A stretch of 64,000 bases of DNA from DATLFA01 sp035525225 (GTDB lineage: Bacteria > Actinomycetota > Acidimicrobiia > Acidimicrobiales > WLNW01), in the NCBI GenBank assembly GCA_035525225.1, contig DATLFA010000088.1:124001-188000 (forward strand), written 5' to 3'. Every line of letters starts with the position of its first letter. Positions within the stretch are counted from its first letter, which is position 1. The position numbers and the translations under genes are program-made. Shown piece by piece: positions 42,144-50,254 of the stretch. The notes beneath the pieces are model-generated. The model had not been told where the DNA came from, did no database searches, and was given only the letters and a program-made list of their open reading frames with translations.

Positions 42144-43597
42144 CCAAGTCAGCGGATATCCGCAAGCAACTCGACTTTCCGATCATCGACGCCGATGGGC
42201 ACTTCGTCGAAGTGCTCCCGTTGCTGCACGATCACGTCGTCTCGTTCCTCGAGGATTGGGGCGGCGCGGCACTGCGCGATCGCTTCCTCGAGAGTGGCTT
42301 CGGTGCCACCGACACCGCAACGGTGCTGATGGACCGCACGACCGAGGGCGTCCGCCGCGACTGGCGGGCGATGCCGTCGTGGTGGGGATGGCAGTGCCGC
42401 AACACCATCGACCGGGCCTCGTGTCACCTGCCGCGACTGCTGTACGAACGCCTCGACGAGATGGGCATCGACTACATGCTCGCGTACCCTTCGTCGACGT
42501 TGGCCTACCTCGACGTCTGGGATGGCGAGCTCGCGCAAGGTTTGGCCCGCGCGGCCAACACCGCGTTCGCGCACGAGTTCGTACCGTTCGCCGACCGCAT
42601 CACGCCCGGTGGCATCATCCCCATGCACACCCCCGAGATCGCGATCGCCGAGCTCGAGTACGCAGTCAACGAACTGGGGATCAAGGCGGTGCTCATCGCC
42701 GGCTATGCCCGCCGATCGATCGGCCGCATCGAGGAGGAAGCGCCCAAGCTCTCCCGCCTTGCCTACCGTCTCGATCAGTTCGGCCTCGACAGCCCGTATG
42801 ACTACGACCCGTTCTGGCAGCGCTGCATCGATCTCGGCGTCGCGCCGGTATCGCACAGCGCCATGCAGTATCACCGCGTCGAGCGATCGGTCTCCAACTA
42901 TGTCGCCAACCACATCGGCGGTCTGTCGAGCTGCCATCACGGCCTGGTCAAGTCACTGTTCCTCGGTGGGGTGACGGCCCGATTCCCGAAACTGCGCTTC
43001 GGCCTGCTCGAAGGCGGCGTCGCGTTCGGCTGCAGCTTGTACAACGACCTGCTCGCGCACTGGGAAAAGCGCAACGCCAACGCGATCGGCGATCTCGATC
43101 CCGACATTCTCGATGTCGAGGGCCTCATGCGCTACTTCGAGAAGTACGGCGACGAGAACGCAGTCGCGCATCTCGACACGCTGCGCGCGTTCTACAGCCG
43201 ACCGTCCGCACGACCTGAGCAGCTCGACGAGTTCGCAGCCGCGATGATCTCGAGCCCCGAAGAGTTGCGCGATCGGTTCGTGCCCAACTTCTACTTCGGG
43301 TGCGAGGCCGACGACCGGATGATCGCGTGGGCCTTCAACGAGATGGTCAATCCGCTAGGCGCCCGTCTGCGGCCGATCTTCGGCTCTGATGTCTCGCATT
43401 GGGACGTTCCCGACTTCACCGAGCCTGTCGAAGAGGCCTTCGAGCTCGTCGAAGACGGCGTCATCACCGAAGCCGACTTTCGCGAGTTCGCCTTCGTCAA
43501 CCCGGCGCGGCTGCACTACGCCATGAACCCTCGATTCTTCGAGGGGACTTCCGTGGACCGCCAAGTGGCCGCCGTGTCCGGCGAGTTGCTCGCCTGA
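42140..43597 (+). CDS. amidohydrolase-2 family protein
   Basis: A 485-residue amidohydrolase, longer than average for the family. N-terminal DADGHFVEV supplies the first ligands, HTPEIAIAELEYAVNELGIKAVLIAGYA covers a central barrel section, and the C-terminal FGSDVSHWDVPD holds the late aspartate. It is translationally coupled to the CitE-like gene (ATGA) and followed by a class II aldolase. Probably a C-C hydrolase or decarboxylase of aromatic or acyl substrates; not determinable from sequence alone. Confidence 0.87.
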   Translation: MTKSADIRKQLDFPIIDADGHFVEVLPLLHDHVVSFLEDWGGAALRDRFLESGFGATDTATVLMDRTTEGVRRDWRAMPSWWGWQCRNTIDRASCHLPRLLYERLDEMGIDYMLAYPSSTLAYLDVWDGELAQGLARAANTAFAHEFVPFADRITPGGIIPMHTPEIAIAELEYAVNELGIKAVLIAGYARRSIGRIEEEAPKLSRLAYRLDQFGLDSPYDYDPFWQRCIDLGVAPVSHSAMQYHRVERSVSNYVANHIGGLSSCHHGLVKSLFLGGVTARFPKLRFGLLEGGVAFGCSLYNDLLAHWEKRNANAIGDLDPDILDVEGLMRYFEKYGDENAVAHLDTLRAFYSRPSARPEQLDEFAAAMISSPEELRDRFVPNFYFGCEADDRMIAWAFNEMVNPLGARLRPIFGSDVSHWDVPDFTEPVEEAFELVEDGVITEADFREFAFVNPARLHYAMNPRFFEGTSVDRQVAAVSGELLA

Positions 43598-43624
43598 AAG
43601 CACTGACCAACGAAAGGATCAACC

Positions 43625-44329
43625 ATGCGTGAAGACGATCCGAGGTTCAAGATCGCCGCGGCGCGCCGCATACTCGCCCGCGAGGGATGCGAGAGCGCGG
43701 TTGCCGGCCACGTGTCGATGCGGGCGGCGGGCGAAGCCGCGTTCTGGGTGACCCCGTTCGAGTACTTCGACGAGACCACCCCTGATCGTGTGATCAAGGT
43801 CAGCATGGACGGACGGCTGCTCGAGGGCGACTACGAGCCGTCACCGGCGGTCGAGTTCCACGCGGCGTTCTACAAGGCACGGCCCGACGTCAACTCGGTG
43901 ATCCACACGCATTCGCACTACGCCATGGTGTTCTCGACAACGCGCCGCGTCATCGGCCAGTACAATGTCGGCTCGGTGCTCTTCTACAACGAGCAGGCGC
44001 TCTATGAGGACGACGGTGAGACGCCGGCGGTCGATGGCCCGGTCATGGCCGACCTGCTGGGCGTCGACAAGAGCGTGGTCCTCATCAAGAACCATGGCGC
44101 GGTGATCGTTGCCGAGTCGCTCGAGACGTGCACGGTGATGTCGTTCATGCTCGAGAAGTGCGCGCAATACCACATCGAAGCCGAAGCGATCGGTGGCACC
44201 GAGTTTCCCGAGAAAGAAGTGCTGCGGGGCAAAGACGCCTACCATAAGTACTTCTTGCCCAACATGTGGGAAGCGAACTACCGCCGGTTGCGTAAGAGCG
44301 ACCCCGACCTCTTCAGTTACGTGGGTTGA
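43625..44329 (+). CDS. class II aldolase/adducin family protein
   Basis: A 234-residue zinc-dependent class II aldolase fold. The metal histidines are in VIHTHSHYAM, with another in the AQYHIEAEA helix; VLIKNHGAVIVAES is the conserved core. Besides fuculose-phosphate-type aldolases the family includes decarboxylases such as 3,4-dihydroxyphthalate decarboxylase, which would suit a neighbourhood of decarboxylase-like amidohydrolases. Good ribosome site GAAAGGA. A REP-like element follows the stop. Confidence 0.88.
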   Translation: MREDDPRFKIAAARRILAREGCESAVAGHVSMRAAGEAAFWVTPFEYFDETTPDRVIKVSMDGRLLEGDYEPSPAVEFHAAFYKARPDVNSVIHTHSHYAMVFSTTRRVIGQYNVGSVLFYNEQALYEDDGETPAVDGPVMADLLGVDKSVVLIKNHGAVIVAESLETCTVMSFMLEKCAQYHIEAEAIGGTEFPEKEVLRGKDAYHKYFLPNMWEANYRRLRKSDPDLFSYVG

Positions 44330-44334
44330 CGCGC

Positions 44335-44378
44335 GCTCTCCGCTCAGAGGGCCGCTCGGGCCCGTCGCCTTCGGCGAC
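44335..44378 (+). repeat. REP-like element followed by a small hairpin
   Basis: CTCTCCGCTCAGA then GGGCCGCTCGGGCCC (to 44363), followed by GTCGCC-TTC-GGCGAC at 44364-44378. It separates two convergent genes and may terminate both transcripts. Confidence 0.75.
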
Positions 44379-45530
44379 TCAGCGGTCGGCGGTGAGGATC
44401 AAGGCCGATCCGTCCATCATGGCCCCCGACGTCACGGCACATACCTCGTGGCGCGGTGCTTGGTTGGCCCCGCCCCGACCTTGTACTTGCAGCACCGCCT
44501 CGGCGACGGTGTTCATGCCGTGGATGTAGCCCTCTGACAACAATCCGCCGTGGGTGTTCGTCGGCAGCGAACCGTCGAGTCGCGTATTGCCCTCTCGCAC
44601 GAACGCGCCAGAGGTGCCGCGCTCGCAGAGGCCGAGACCTTCGAGGCCGATGAGCGTGGTGCTCGTGAAGCAGTCGTAGATCTCGGCGAGTTGTACGTCG
44701 CTCGGACCGACACCGGCGCGTTCGAAGAGCTCGTCGCGCAGTAGGCTGGTGTAGTTACGTGAATAGTCGTCCCACAAGAGGTGGTCACCGATGTCGAGAC
44801 CGGACCGCGGTCCGGCGCGGTACGCGCTCGACGCGATGACTGCCGGTGGGTGGCGCAGATCGCGGGCTTGATCGACCGACGTCACGAGGATCGCACAAGC
44901 GCCGTCGACTTCGACCGTGCAGTCGTCAGAGCGGAACGGCTCGACAATGTACGGCGACGCGAGGTAGGTCTCGAGGTCGAGCGGCTTGCGTCGATAGGCG
45001 CGTTCGTTGCGCGACGCGTACTCGCGCTGTGCGATGGCGACCGCCGCGAGGTCGAGTGAGCCTTGACCGGTCTCGTGGAGGAACCGCTGTGCCCACATGC
45101 CGACATACATGAGGTAGTGGTCGAATCCGATGGGGTAGCGGTATTGGCCGCCGGGGCCGTGGAACTCCATGCCACCGACCCGTGGGCCACTGCGGCCATT
45201 GAGTGCACGAAAGACCAACACGTTGCGGGCGTGGCCGGTCTCTACCGCCATCGCCGCCATGCCGGTGAGATAGCACGGTGCTTGACCACCGAGATCCGCG
45301 TCGAGGACATAGCGCAATTGGGGCACCGCGAGTGACGTGGCGACGGCCTGGCAGTGGACCGAGTCGTGCATCACCATGAAGCTGGCGACGCCGTCGACCT
45401 CGGCGGCGGTGAGACCGGCGTCGTCGAGCGCGTTGCGGCACGCCTCGGTGGCGAGGCTCAACACGCTGCGACCGGAGCCGCGTGAGAACTCGGTGTATCC
45501 GACGCCCGCGATAGCCGCGCGCGTGTTCAT
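44379..45530 (-). CDS. thiolase-superfamily lyase, Ltp2-like retro-aldolase
   Basis: A 383-residue SCP-x/Ltp thiolase-fold protein. Thiolase histidine motif SEGH is replaced by SEGYIHGMN with Y335, and a second tyrosine is Y285 in AEIYDCFT; their 50-residue spacing equals that I recall for the two tyrosines (294, 344) of the steroid side-chain aldolase Ltp2. C86 remains in GGQAPC. It is coupled by ATGA to a DUF35 protein, as Ltp2 pairs with a DUF35 subunit. It therefore probably cleaves a beta-hydroxyacyl-CoA by retro-aldol reaction rather than by thiolysis. Confidence 0.82.
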   Translation of the reverse strand: MNTRAAIAGVGYTEFSRGSGRSVLSLATEACRNALDDAGLTAAEVDGVASFMVMHDSVHCQAVATSLAVPQLRYVLDADLGGQAPCYLTGMAAMAVETGHARNVLVFRALNGRSGPRVGGMEFHGPGGQYRYPIGFDHYLMYVGMWAQRFLHETGQGSLDLAAVAIAQREYASRNERAYRRKPLDLETYLASPYIVEPFRSDDCTVEVDGACAILVTSVDQARDLRHPPAVIASSAYRAGPRSGLDIGDHLLWDDYSRNYTSLLRDELFERAGVGPSDVQLAEIYDCFTSTTLIGLEGLGLCERGTSGAFVREGNTRLDGSLPTNTHGGLLSEGYIHGMNTVAEAVLQVQGRGGANQAPRHEVCAVTSGAMMDGSALILTADR

Positions 45531-45913
45531 GGGCTCTCGCTGTAACGCAACTCGGTCCACGTCTCGTGGTCGACAAACTCGGGTGCGACGCGCATCCCGA
45601 TCGCACAGTCGCCCTCGACGCGGGCGAAGATGCGACCGCCGCCGTCGAGATCGACCGCGGCGATCGTGTAGGGCACCTCGCCGGCCATGGCCTCGCTCAT
45701 CGCGCGATGGGCGCGGACGAACGAATAGACGACGCCGACACCGGATATCGGTTCGTCCTTGGGCGAGCCGGCGCCACAGTAGGGACACGCCGGTGTGCGG
45801 GGCAGCCAACGGCGGGTACAAACGCGGCACTCTTGCACCACCACTCGATGGGCGCGCAATCCATCCCACCACGGCGCGCTGTCGCGATCGATCTCAGGGG
45901 CACGCATGGTCAT
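45527..45913 (-). CDS. DUF35 OB-fold protein with zinc ribbon
   Basis: A 128-residue protein with a rubredoxin-like zinc ribbon, CRVC at about 29-32 and CPYC at 43-46, followed by the DUF35 OB-fold (VVYSFVRAHRAMSEAM...). Such proteins are small subunits of thiolase-fold enzymes and stabilise CoA-thioester binding. It overlaps both neighbours by four bases (45910-45913 and 45527-45530). An ATG two codons later is an alternative start. Function as partner of the Ltp2-like protein is inferred from this coupling. Confidence 0.88.
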   Translation of the reverse strand: MTMRAPEIDRDSAPWWDGLRAHRVVVQECRVCTRRWLPRTPACPYCGAGSPKDEPISGVGVVYSFVRAHRAMSEAMAGEVPYTIAAVDLDGGGRIFARVEGDCAIGMRVAPEFVDHETWTELRYSESP

Positions 45914-46728
45914 CGTCCTTTGAAGCGCGGCTTGCGCTTTTCCGAGAAGGCGGCAAGACCCTCGGGCGCATCGTGCGAGGTCAAGCAGTAGAACACATCG
46001 CGCTCGAGTTCGAACCGCAGTGCAGCATCGACGCTGGCGTTGTCGGCCCAGAGCGAGTTCATGATCTGCTTGGCGTTGGCGATCGCCAAAGGGCTCTTGT
46101 CGGCGACGCTGCGAGCGAACGCGAGGCCTTCATCGAGCAGCGCGTCGTCGGCGACGACGCGGCTGGCCAAGCCCCACTCGACACATTGCTCGGCGTCGAG
46201 GAACTTGCCCGAGAAGATCAACTCTGCCGCGCGACTCTTGCCGATGACGCGCGGCAACAGCGTGAGCACACCACCGCCACCCATCTGGCCGAAGTTGAGA
46301 TGGCCGTCGCCGATGCGCGCCGACGCGGCGACCAACGTGAAGTCGCAGTTGAGGATGAGCTCGAGACCGCCGGCAGCAGTGACGCCGTTGACCAGCGCGA
46401 CGACCGGCACTCGCGCGGTGCGCAAACGGCCGAACACGCGATGGATGTCGGCGACGAACCGAGGGAACGCCACCGGGTCGGTCTGCAGCTTGGTGTAGCT
46501 CTTGAGGTCACCACCGGCGCTGAACGCCCGACCGTTGCCGGTGACGAGTACGCAGCGAACCGATGGGTTGTTCTCGATCTCGTCGATGCGGGCGTCGAGC
46601 TCGTGCACCGTGTCCCAGTCGATCGGGTTCAGTTGGTCGGGCCGATTCAGACGGATGATGGCGGCGCGGTCACGGCCCTTGCCGACCTTGGCCAACTCGA
46701 GTTGGACGCGCTCTGTCGTCGCGGTCAT
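45910..46728 (-). CDS. enoyl-CoA hydratase/isomerase family protein
   Basis: A 272-residue crotonase-fold protein. E123 in GGLELILNCD is retained, but the second catalytic Glu position is occupied by H143 (IGDGHLNFGQM). The oxyanion segment FSAGGDLKSY is normal. It may hydrate a special enoyl-CoA or catalyse another crotonase reaction. It is the second gene of a four-gene operon, overlapping both neighbours by four bases, between an acyl-CoA synthetase and a DUF35 protein. Confidence 0.88.
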   Translation of the reverse strand: MTATTERVQLELAKVGKGRDRAAIIRLNRPDQLNPIDWDTVHELDARIDEIENNPSVRCVLVTGNGRAFSAGGDLKSYTKLQTDPVAFPRFVADIHRVFGRLRTARVPVVALVNGVTAAGGLELILNCDFTLVAASARIGDGHLNFGQMGGGGVLTLLPRVIGKSRAAELIFSGKFLDAEQCVEWGLASRVVADDALLDEGLAFARSVADKSPLAIANAKQIMNSLWADNASVDAALRFELERDVFYCLTSHDAPEGLAAFSEKRKPRFKGR

Positions 46729-48389
46729 CGCTGCTCTTCTCGACTTGCCATGTCTTGAACCGGAGGGTGTCGTTCGGTGGTGATGATGCGGACCAACTCG
46801 TGCTTTTGGATCTTGCCCGAAGCAGTCGCCGACAACACGTCGAAGACCTCGAGGCGCTGCGGCAACTTGAACTTGGCCAACCCGCCGGTCTCGAGGCGCT
46901 GCACGACGGTCGGGAGGTCGATCTGCGCCCCCGGTCGCACGACGACGCAGGCGCACATTCGCTCGCCGAGGCGTTCGTCGGGCAGCCCGATCACGGCGGC
47001 GCGTTCGATCTCGGGCATCGCGACGAGCAACTCTTCGATCTCGCGCGGCGCGATGTTGAGCCCCCCGCGGATGATGATCTCCTTCTTGCGGCTGACCATC
47101 GTGAGGTAACCGTCGTTGTCGATCGTGGCGATGTCGCCCGACTTCACGAAACCGTCGGCCCGATACGTCGCGGCGGTGCGGGCCTCGTCGGCGAACAGAC
47201 CGACCGATGTGTTCGGGCCCCGCGTCACGATCTCGCCCGGTGTGTTGGCGGCCACCGGCGCCCCGTCTTCGTCGACGACCATGACCTCGACGTGTGACAT
47301 CGCGATGCCATCGGTATAGAGCCGTTGGTCGAGCGTCGAGTGCGGCCGGTTCCACGTGCCCACCAAGACTTCGGTCGACCCGTAGAGACGCAGGCATTGG
47401 ATGCCTTGTTCGGCGGCTGATTCGACCAGCGGCGGCGGGACCGGTGCGCCACCGCAACCGAAGCAGCGCAACGAATCGAGGCGCACGCCTGATCGGCGAG
47501 CCGTCTCGGTGAGATCTTGTAGGAAGGTCGTCGCGGCGAGCGTGTAGGAACACCGTTCGCGTAACACGAGATCCATCGCGGCTGCCGCATCCCACTGGTC
47601 TTGGAGGACGAGCGGAAGGCCGTGGTAGAGCGCGAAGCGCAGCCCGTAGTTGAAGCCGGTCGAATGGCCGACCGGCGACGGCATCCACACGACGTCATCG
47701 CCGTTGATGCCCATGTCGGAGTAGGCGACGCGCACCGAGAAGTTGGCCGTCTGTTCGGTGTGCATGATGGCTTTGGGCGTGGCTTCGGTGCCCGAGGTGA
47801 AGATGAGCTCGGAGATCAATTCGGCATTGCCCGCACCGAGATCGTCGCTCGCGGTCGACGCCGGCGCGACGCAGTCGTCATACGCGATCTGATCACCCTG
47901 CGTCTGGTCGCCCACCACGACGTGCATCGGCGTGATCCCCGTTGCCGCGGCGACTTCTTGCACCATCGGGCGGTGGTCGAAGCCGCGGTAGTCGCCCGGG
48001 GTGAAGATGGCGGCCGGCCGCGCCGTGGTGAACACGTGTTGCAACTCGCGGGCTCGGTAATTGGGCAGCAACGGGTTGATGGTGGCGCCCAGCGACTGGA
48101 TGGCTGTCGCGACGACCGCGGCCTCGTATCGGTTGGGCAATTGCACGGATACGAACGACGACGCGTCGACCCCGCGGTTGCGCAAGAACGCGGCCAGGCG
48201 GGCAGAGTCGTCGCGCAATTGACGATAGTGGTACCGGCCGCGGTCGTCGACGACGGCCAGGTCGTCGGGCCGTGTGCGTGCGTGGTCGCCCACACGGCCG
48301 GCGAGCGTGGTCGAATCCCAATGACCCGCCGCGAGGTACCGGGTGCGCCGCTCGGCGGTCGTCACGACATCGACCTTGCGCGGGTGCAT
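46725..48389 (-). CDS. AMP-forming acyl-CoA synthetase
   Basis: A 554-residue adenylate-forming ligase that activates a carboxylic acid as CoA thioester. P-loop-like FTSGTEATPKAIMHT, A5 motif LRLYGSTEV, KSGDIATIDNDGYL hinge and the C-terminal catalytic lysine in ATASGKIQKHEL are intact. Substrate cannot be deduced; fatty, aromatic and cinnamic acids are possible. TATGGT at 48396-48401 lies six bases before the ATG, so the operon promoter is probably leaderless. It heads the coupled operon synthetase, crotonase, DUF35, Ltp2-like aldolase. A longer frame to 49271 is antisense and rejected. Confidence 0.92.
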   Translation of the reverse strand: MHPRKVDVVTTAERRTRYLAAGHWDSTTLAGRVGDHARTRPDDLAVVDDRGRYHYRQLRDDSARLAAFLRNRGVDASSFVSVQLPNRYEAAVVATAIQSLGATINPLLPNYRARELQHVFTTARPAAIFTPGDYRGFDHRPMVQEVAAATGITPMHVVVGDQTQGDQIAYDDCVAPASTASDDLGAGNAELISELIFTSGTEATPKAIMHTEQTANFSVRVAYSDMGINGDDVVWMPSPVGHSTGFNYGLRFALYHGLPLVLQDQWDAAAAMDLVLRERCSYTLAATTFLQDLTETARRSGVRLDSLRCFGCGGAPVPPPLVESAAEQGIQCLRLYGSTEVLVGTWNRPHSTLDQRLYTDGIAMSHVEVMVVDEDGAPVAANTPGEIVTRGPNTSVGLFADEARTAATYRADGFVKSGDIATIDNDGYLTMVSRKKEIIIRGGLNIAPREIEELLVAMPEIERAAVIGLPDERLGERMCACVVVRPGAQIDLPTVVQRLETGGLAKFKLPQRLEVFDVLSATASGKIQKHELVRIITTERHPPVQDMASREEQR

Positions 48390-48395
48390 GTGCCT

Positions 48396-48401
48396 ACCAT
48401 A
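48396..48401 (-). promoter_or_regulatory. -10 box TATGGT of the acyl-CoA synthetase operon
   Basis: Minus-strand TATGGT with six bases to the ATG at 48389; drives the four-gene operon 48389-44379. Confidence 0.6.
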
Positions 48402-48464
48402 GCCAGTCGCCGCCACGACTCGATCAGCGCAGCCGGGCGCCGCAAAGGAAGGGGGACAGTCGTT

Positions 48465-49394
48465 ATGGCCGACTTTCACGCGAGCACGCGAACACCGAGC
48501 ACTTTCGTTATCAGCATCACACCGTTCGACAGCAGCGAACGGGTGGACGAGGAGTCGTTGCGGGGTCATTTGCGCAAGCTCGCCGCGGCGCGGATCGGGG
48601 TCTATCTCGCCGGCAGTGGCAGCGGCGAGGGGTACACGTTGAGCAGCACCGAAGTCGCCCGCATCCTGCAGATCGGTAAAGAGGAACTGGCAGGAAAGGT
48701 GCCATTTCGGGCGATGGGTGTCGAGCCCCGCAGCGCCGGCGAGATGATCCGTCTCGCGCGGCTCGTCGAAGAGATCGGCGTCGAAGCGATGCAGATCTAT
48801 TCGCTCGACCAGGGCCACGGCAACCGTCCGCGCGACGACGAGATGGAGCGCTACTACAGCGACATCCTCGAGGCAACGACGGTCGATTGCGTGCTGTCGA
48901 CGCATCAGTCGGTCGGCTACTTCATCCCGCCGGAACTGATCGGTCGACTCGTCGATCGCTACGACCACGTCATCGGTGTCAACGTCTCCGGTCCCGACAT
49001 GTCCTACCTGCAACGCGTGATCGACGCCGGGGGCGGGCGCGCCGACGTGCATGTGGGTGGGCCGATGCACGCACTCACCTGCCTCGCGCTGGGAGGCCAG
49101 GGGTATCTGAGCTCCGAGGGCAACCTGGCACCGAATCTGTGTGTCTCCGTCATGGACCGCTATGCCGCGGGCGATCTGGCCGGTTGCTTCGAGGCCTACA
49201 ACCGCCTGATGCATCTCTTCACCGCGACGCGCGACATGGGCGGCATCACCGGGACCAAAGCGGCACTGCAACTCTTGGGACTACCGGGCGGGACCATGCG
49301 CCGGCCGCGACTGGCGTTGCCCGAATCGATGTGGCAGACAGTACGCCAGACGATGATCGACGACGTCGACCTGAAAAAGATCGAAGGACTGTGA
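48465..49394 (+). CDS. DapA-family (DHDPS/NAL) protein lacking the Schiff-base lysine
   Basis: A 309-residue TIM-barrel protein of the dihydrodipicolinate synthase/N-acetylneuraminate lyase family. The GTTGE-type motif appears as AGSGSGEGYTLS (49-60). The catalytic Lys of the sixth strand is replaced: VIGVNVSGPD has N173 where VGIKEASGD is expected, and no YNxP motif exists in the THQSVGYFIP segment. Schiff-base catalysis is therefore unlikely; it may be a lyase using another mechanism, or a binding protein. AAAGGAAGGGGGA precedes the ATG. Four bases separate it from the next SDR gene start. Confidence 0.85.
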   Translation: MADFHASTRTPSTFVISITPFDSSERVDEESLRGHLRKLAAARIGVYLAGSGSGEGYTLSSTEVARILQIGKEELAGKVPFRAMGVEPRSAGEMIRLARLVEEIGVEAMQIYSLDQGHGNRPRDDEMERYYSDILEATTVDCVLSTHQSVGYFIPPELIGRLVDRYDHVIGVNVSGPDMSYLQRVIDAGGGRADVHVGGPMHALTCLALGGQGYLSSEGNLAPNLCVSVMDRYAAGDLAGCFEAYNRLMHLFTATRDMGGITGTKAALQLLGLPGGTMRRPRLALPESMWQTVRQTMIDDVDLKKIEGL

Positions 49395-49398
49395 TCCG

Positions 49399-50175
49399 AT
49401 GACCGATTTCTCTCTCCACGGTGGGTCGGTGCTCGTCACCGGCGCCGGCTCGGGCATCGGTGCCGCGATCGCGCACGAAGTCGCGATGGCCGGCGCGCGT
49501 GTTGTGGTAAACGATCTCGTACGAGAGCGCGCCGAAGAGACGTGCGCCAGCGTCGTTTCGGCGGGCGGCACCGCCGACGCGGTCGCGGGTGATGTCTCGA
49601 CACTCGACGGCGCGCGAGAAGTCGTCGAACGGACCCTCGCGATCACGGGGACACTGACGGGTCTCTGCAACAACGTGGGCATCGTCAAGGGCGGGCCACT
49701 CGAGTCGCTCACCCCCGCCGACTGGAAGCGGGTGTTCGAAGTCGACCTCGACACCGCGTTCTACTGCAGCCAGGTCGCGCTGCCGGCGTTACGTGCGAGC
49801 CGAGGCGCGATCGTCAACACGTCGTCATTGGTGGCGTTTCATCCGGCACCCTTCGCCGGCGCCTACAACGCCGCGAAGGCCGCGCTGGCGTCACTGACCC
49901 AGCAGATGGCGCTCGAATGGGGACCGGACGGCATCCGTGTCAACGCGGTCGCGCCGGGGCTCATCTCGGGCACCCGGTTCAGCGCAAGCAGCACTGACCC
50001 GGCGGCGCAGGCCAAGCGCCAGCCGATCGTCCCACTGCGCCGTACGGGAACCGCCGACGATGTCGCGCCGGTCGTCGTCTTCTTGCTCGGGGATGCGGCG
50101 CGCTACGTGAGCGGACAGGTGATCTGGGTCGACGGCGGCCTCGGCGTCGCTCTCCAGACCTTCATCCCCGCCTGA
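49399..50175 (+). CDS. short-chain dehydrogenase/reductase
   Basis: A 258-residue classical SDR. NAD(P) motif TGAGSGIG at 14-21, NNVG in place of NNAG, catalytic Ser in NTSSLVAF and YxxxK in YNAAKAA. GVPG-type ending VSGQVIWVDGGLG. It oxidises or reduces an alcohol/ketone in the catabolic island, four bases behind the DapA-like gene. A 38-bp perfect palindrome follows the stop and separates it from the convergent molybdenum hydroxylase remnant. Confidence 0.9.
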   Translation: MTDFSLHGGSVLVTGAGSGIGAAIAHEVAMAGARVVVNDLVRERAEETCASVVSAGGTADAVAGDVSTLDGAREVVERTLAITGTLTGLCNNVGIVKGGPLESLTPADWKRVFEVDLDTAFYCSQVALPALRASRGAIVNTSSLVAFHPAPFAGAYNAAKAALASLTQQMALEWGPDGIRVNAVAPGLISGTRFSASSTDPAAQAKRQPIVPLRRTGTADDVAPVVVFLLGDAARYVSGQVIWVDGGLGVALQTFIPA

Positions 50176-50192
50176 CCATCTTGCTGGTTCTC

Positions 50193-50230
50193 TTGGCGCT
50201 TTACCCCCGTATACGGGGGTAAAGCGCCAA
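50193..50230. terminator. 38-bp perfect palindrome between convergent genes
   Basis: TTGGCGCTTTACCCCCGTA is followed immediately by its exact reverse complement. Five further flanking bases each side (GTTCT / AGAAC) also pair, with one mismatch between, giving 50 bp at 50187-50236. It probably forms a bidirectional terminator. The central ACCCCCGTATACGGGGGT also resembles CsoR/RcnR-type metal-sensor operators. Confidence 0.7.
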
Positions 50231-50254
50231 CAGAACGGGTCGTCGGTCGGTGAG

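Noticed and set aside
47601..48464. Long N-terminal extension of the DapA-like gene
   Set aside because: Antisense to the acyl-CoA synthetase; the ATG at 48465 has a strong ribosome site and gives the family length.
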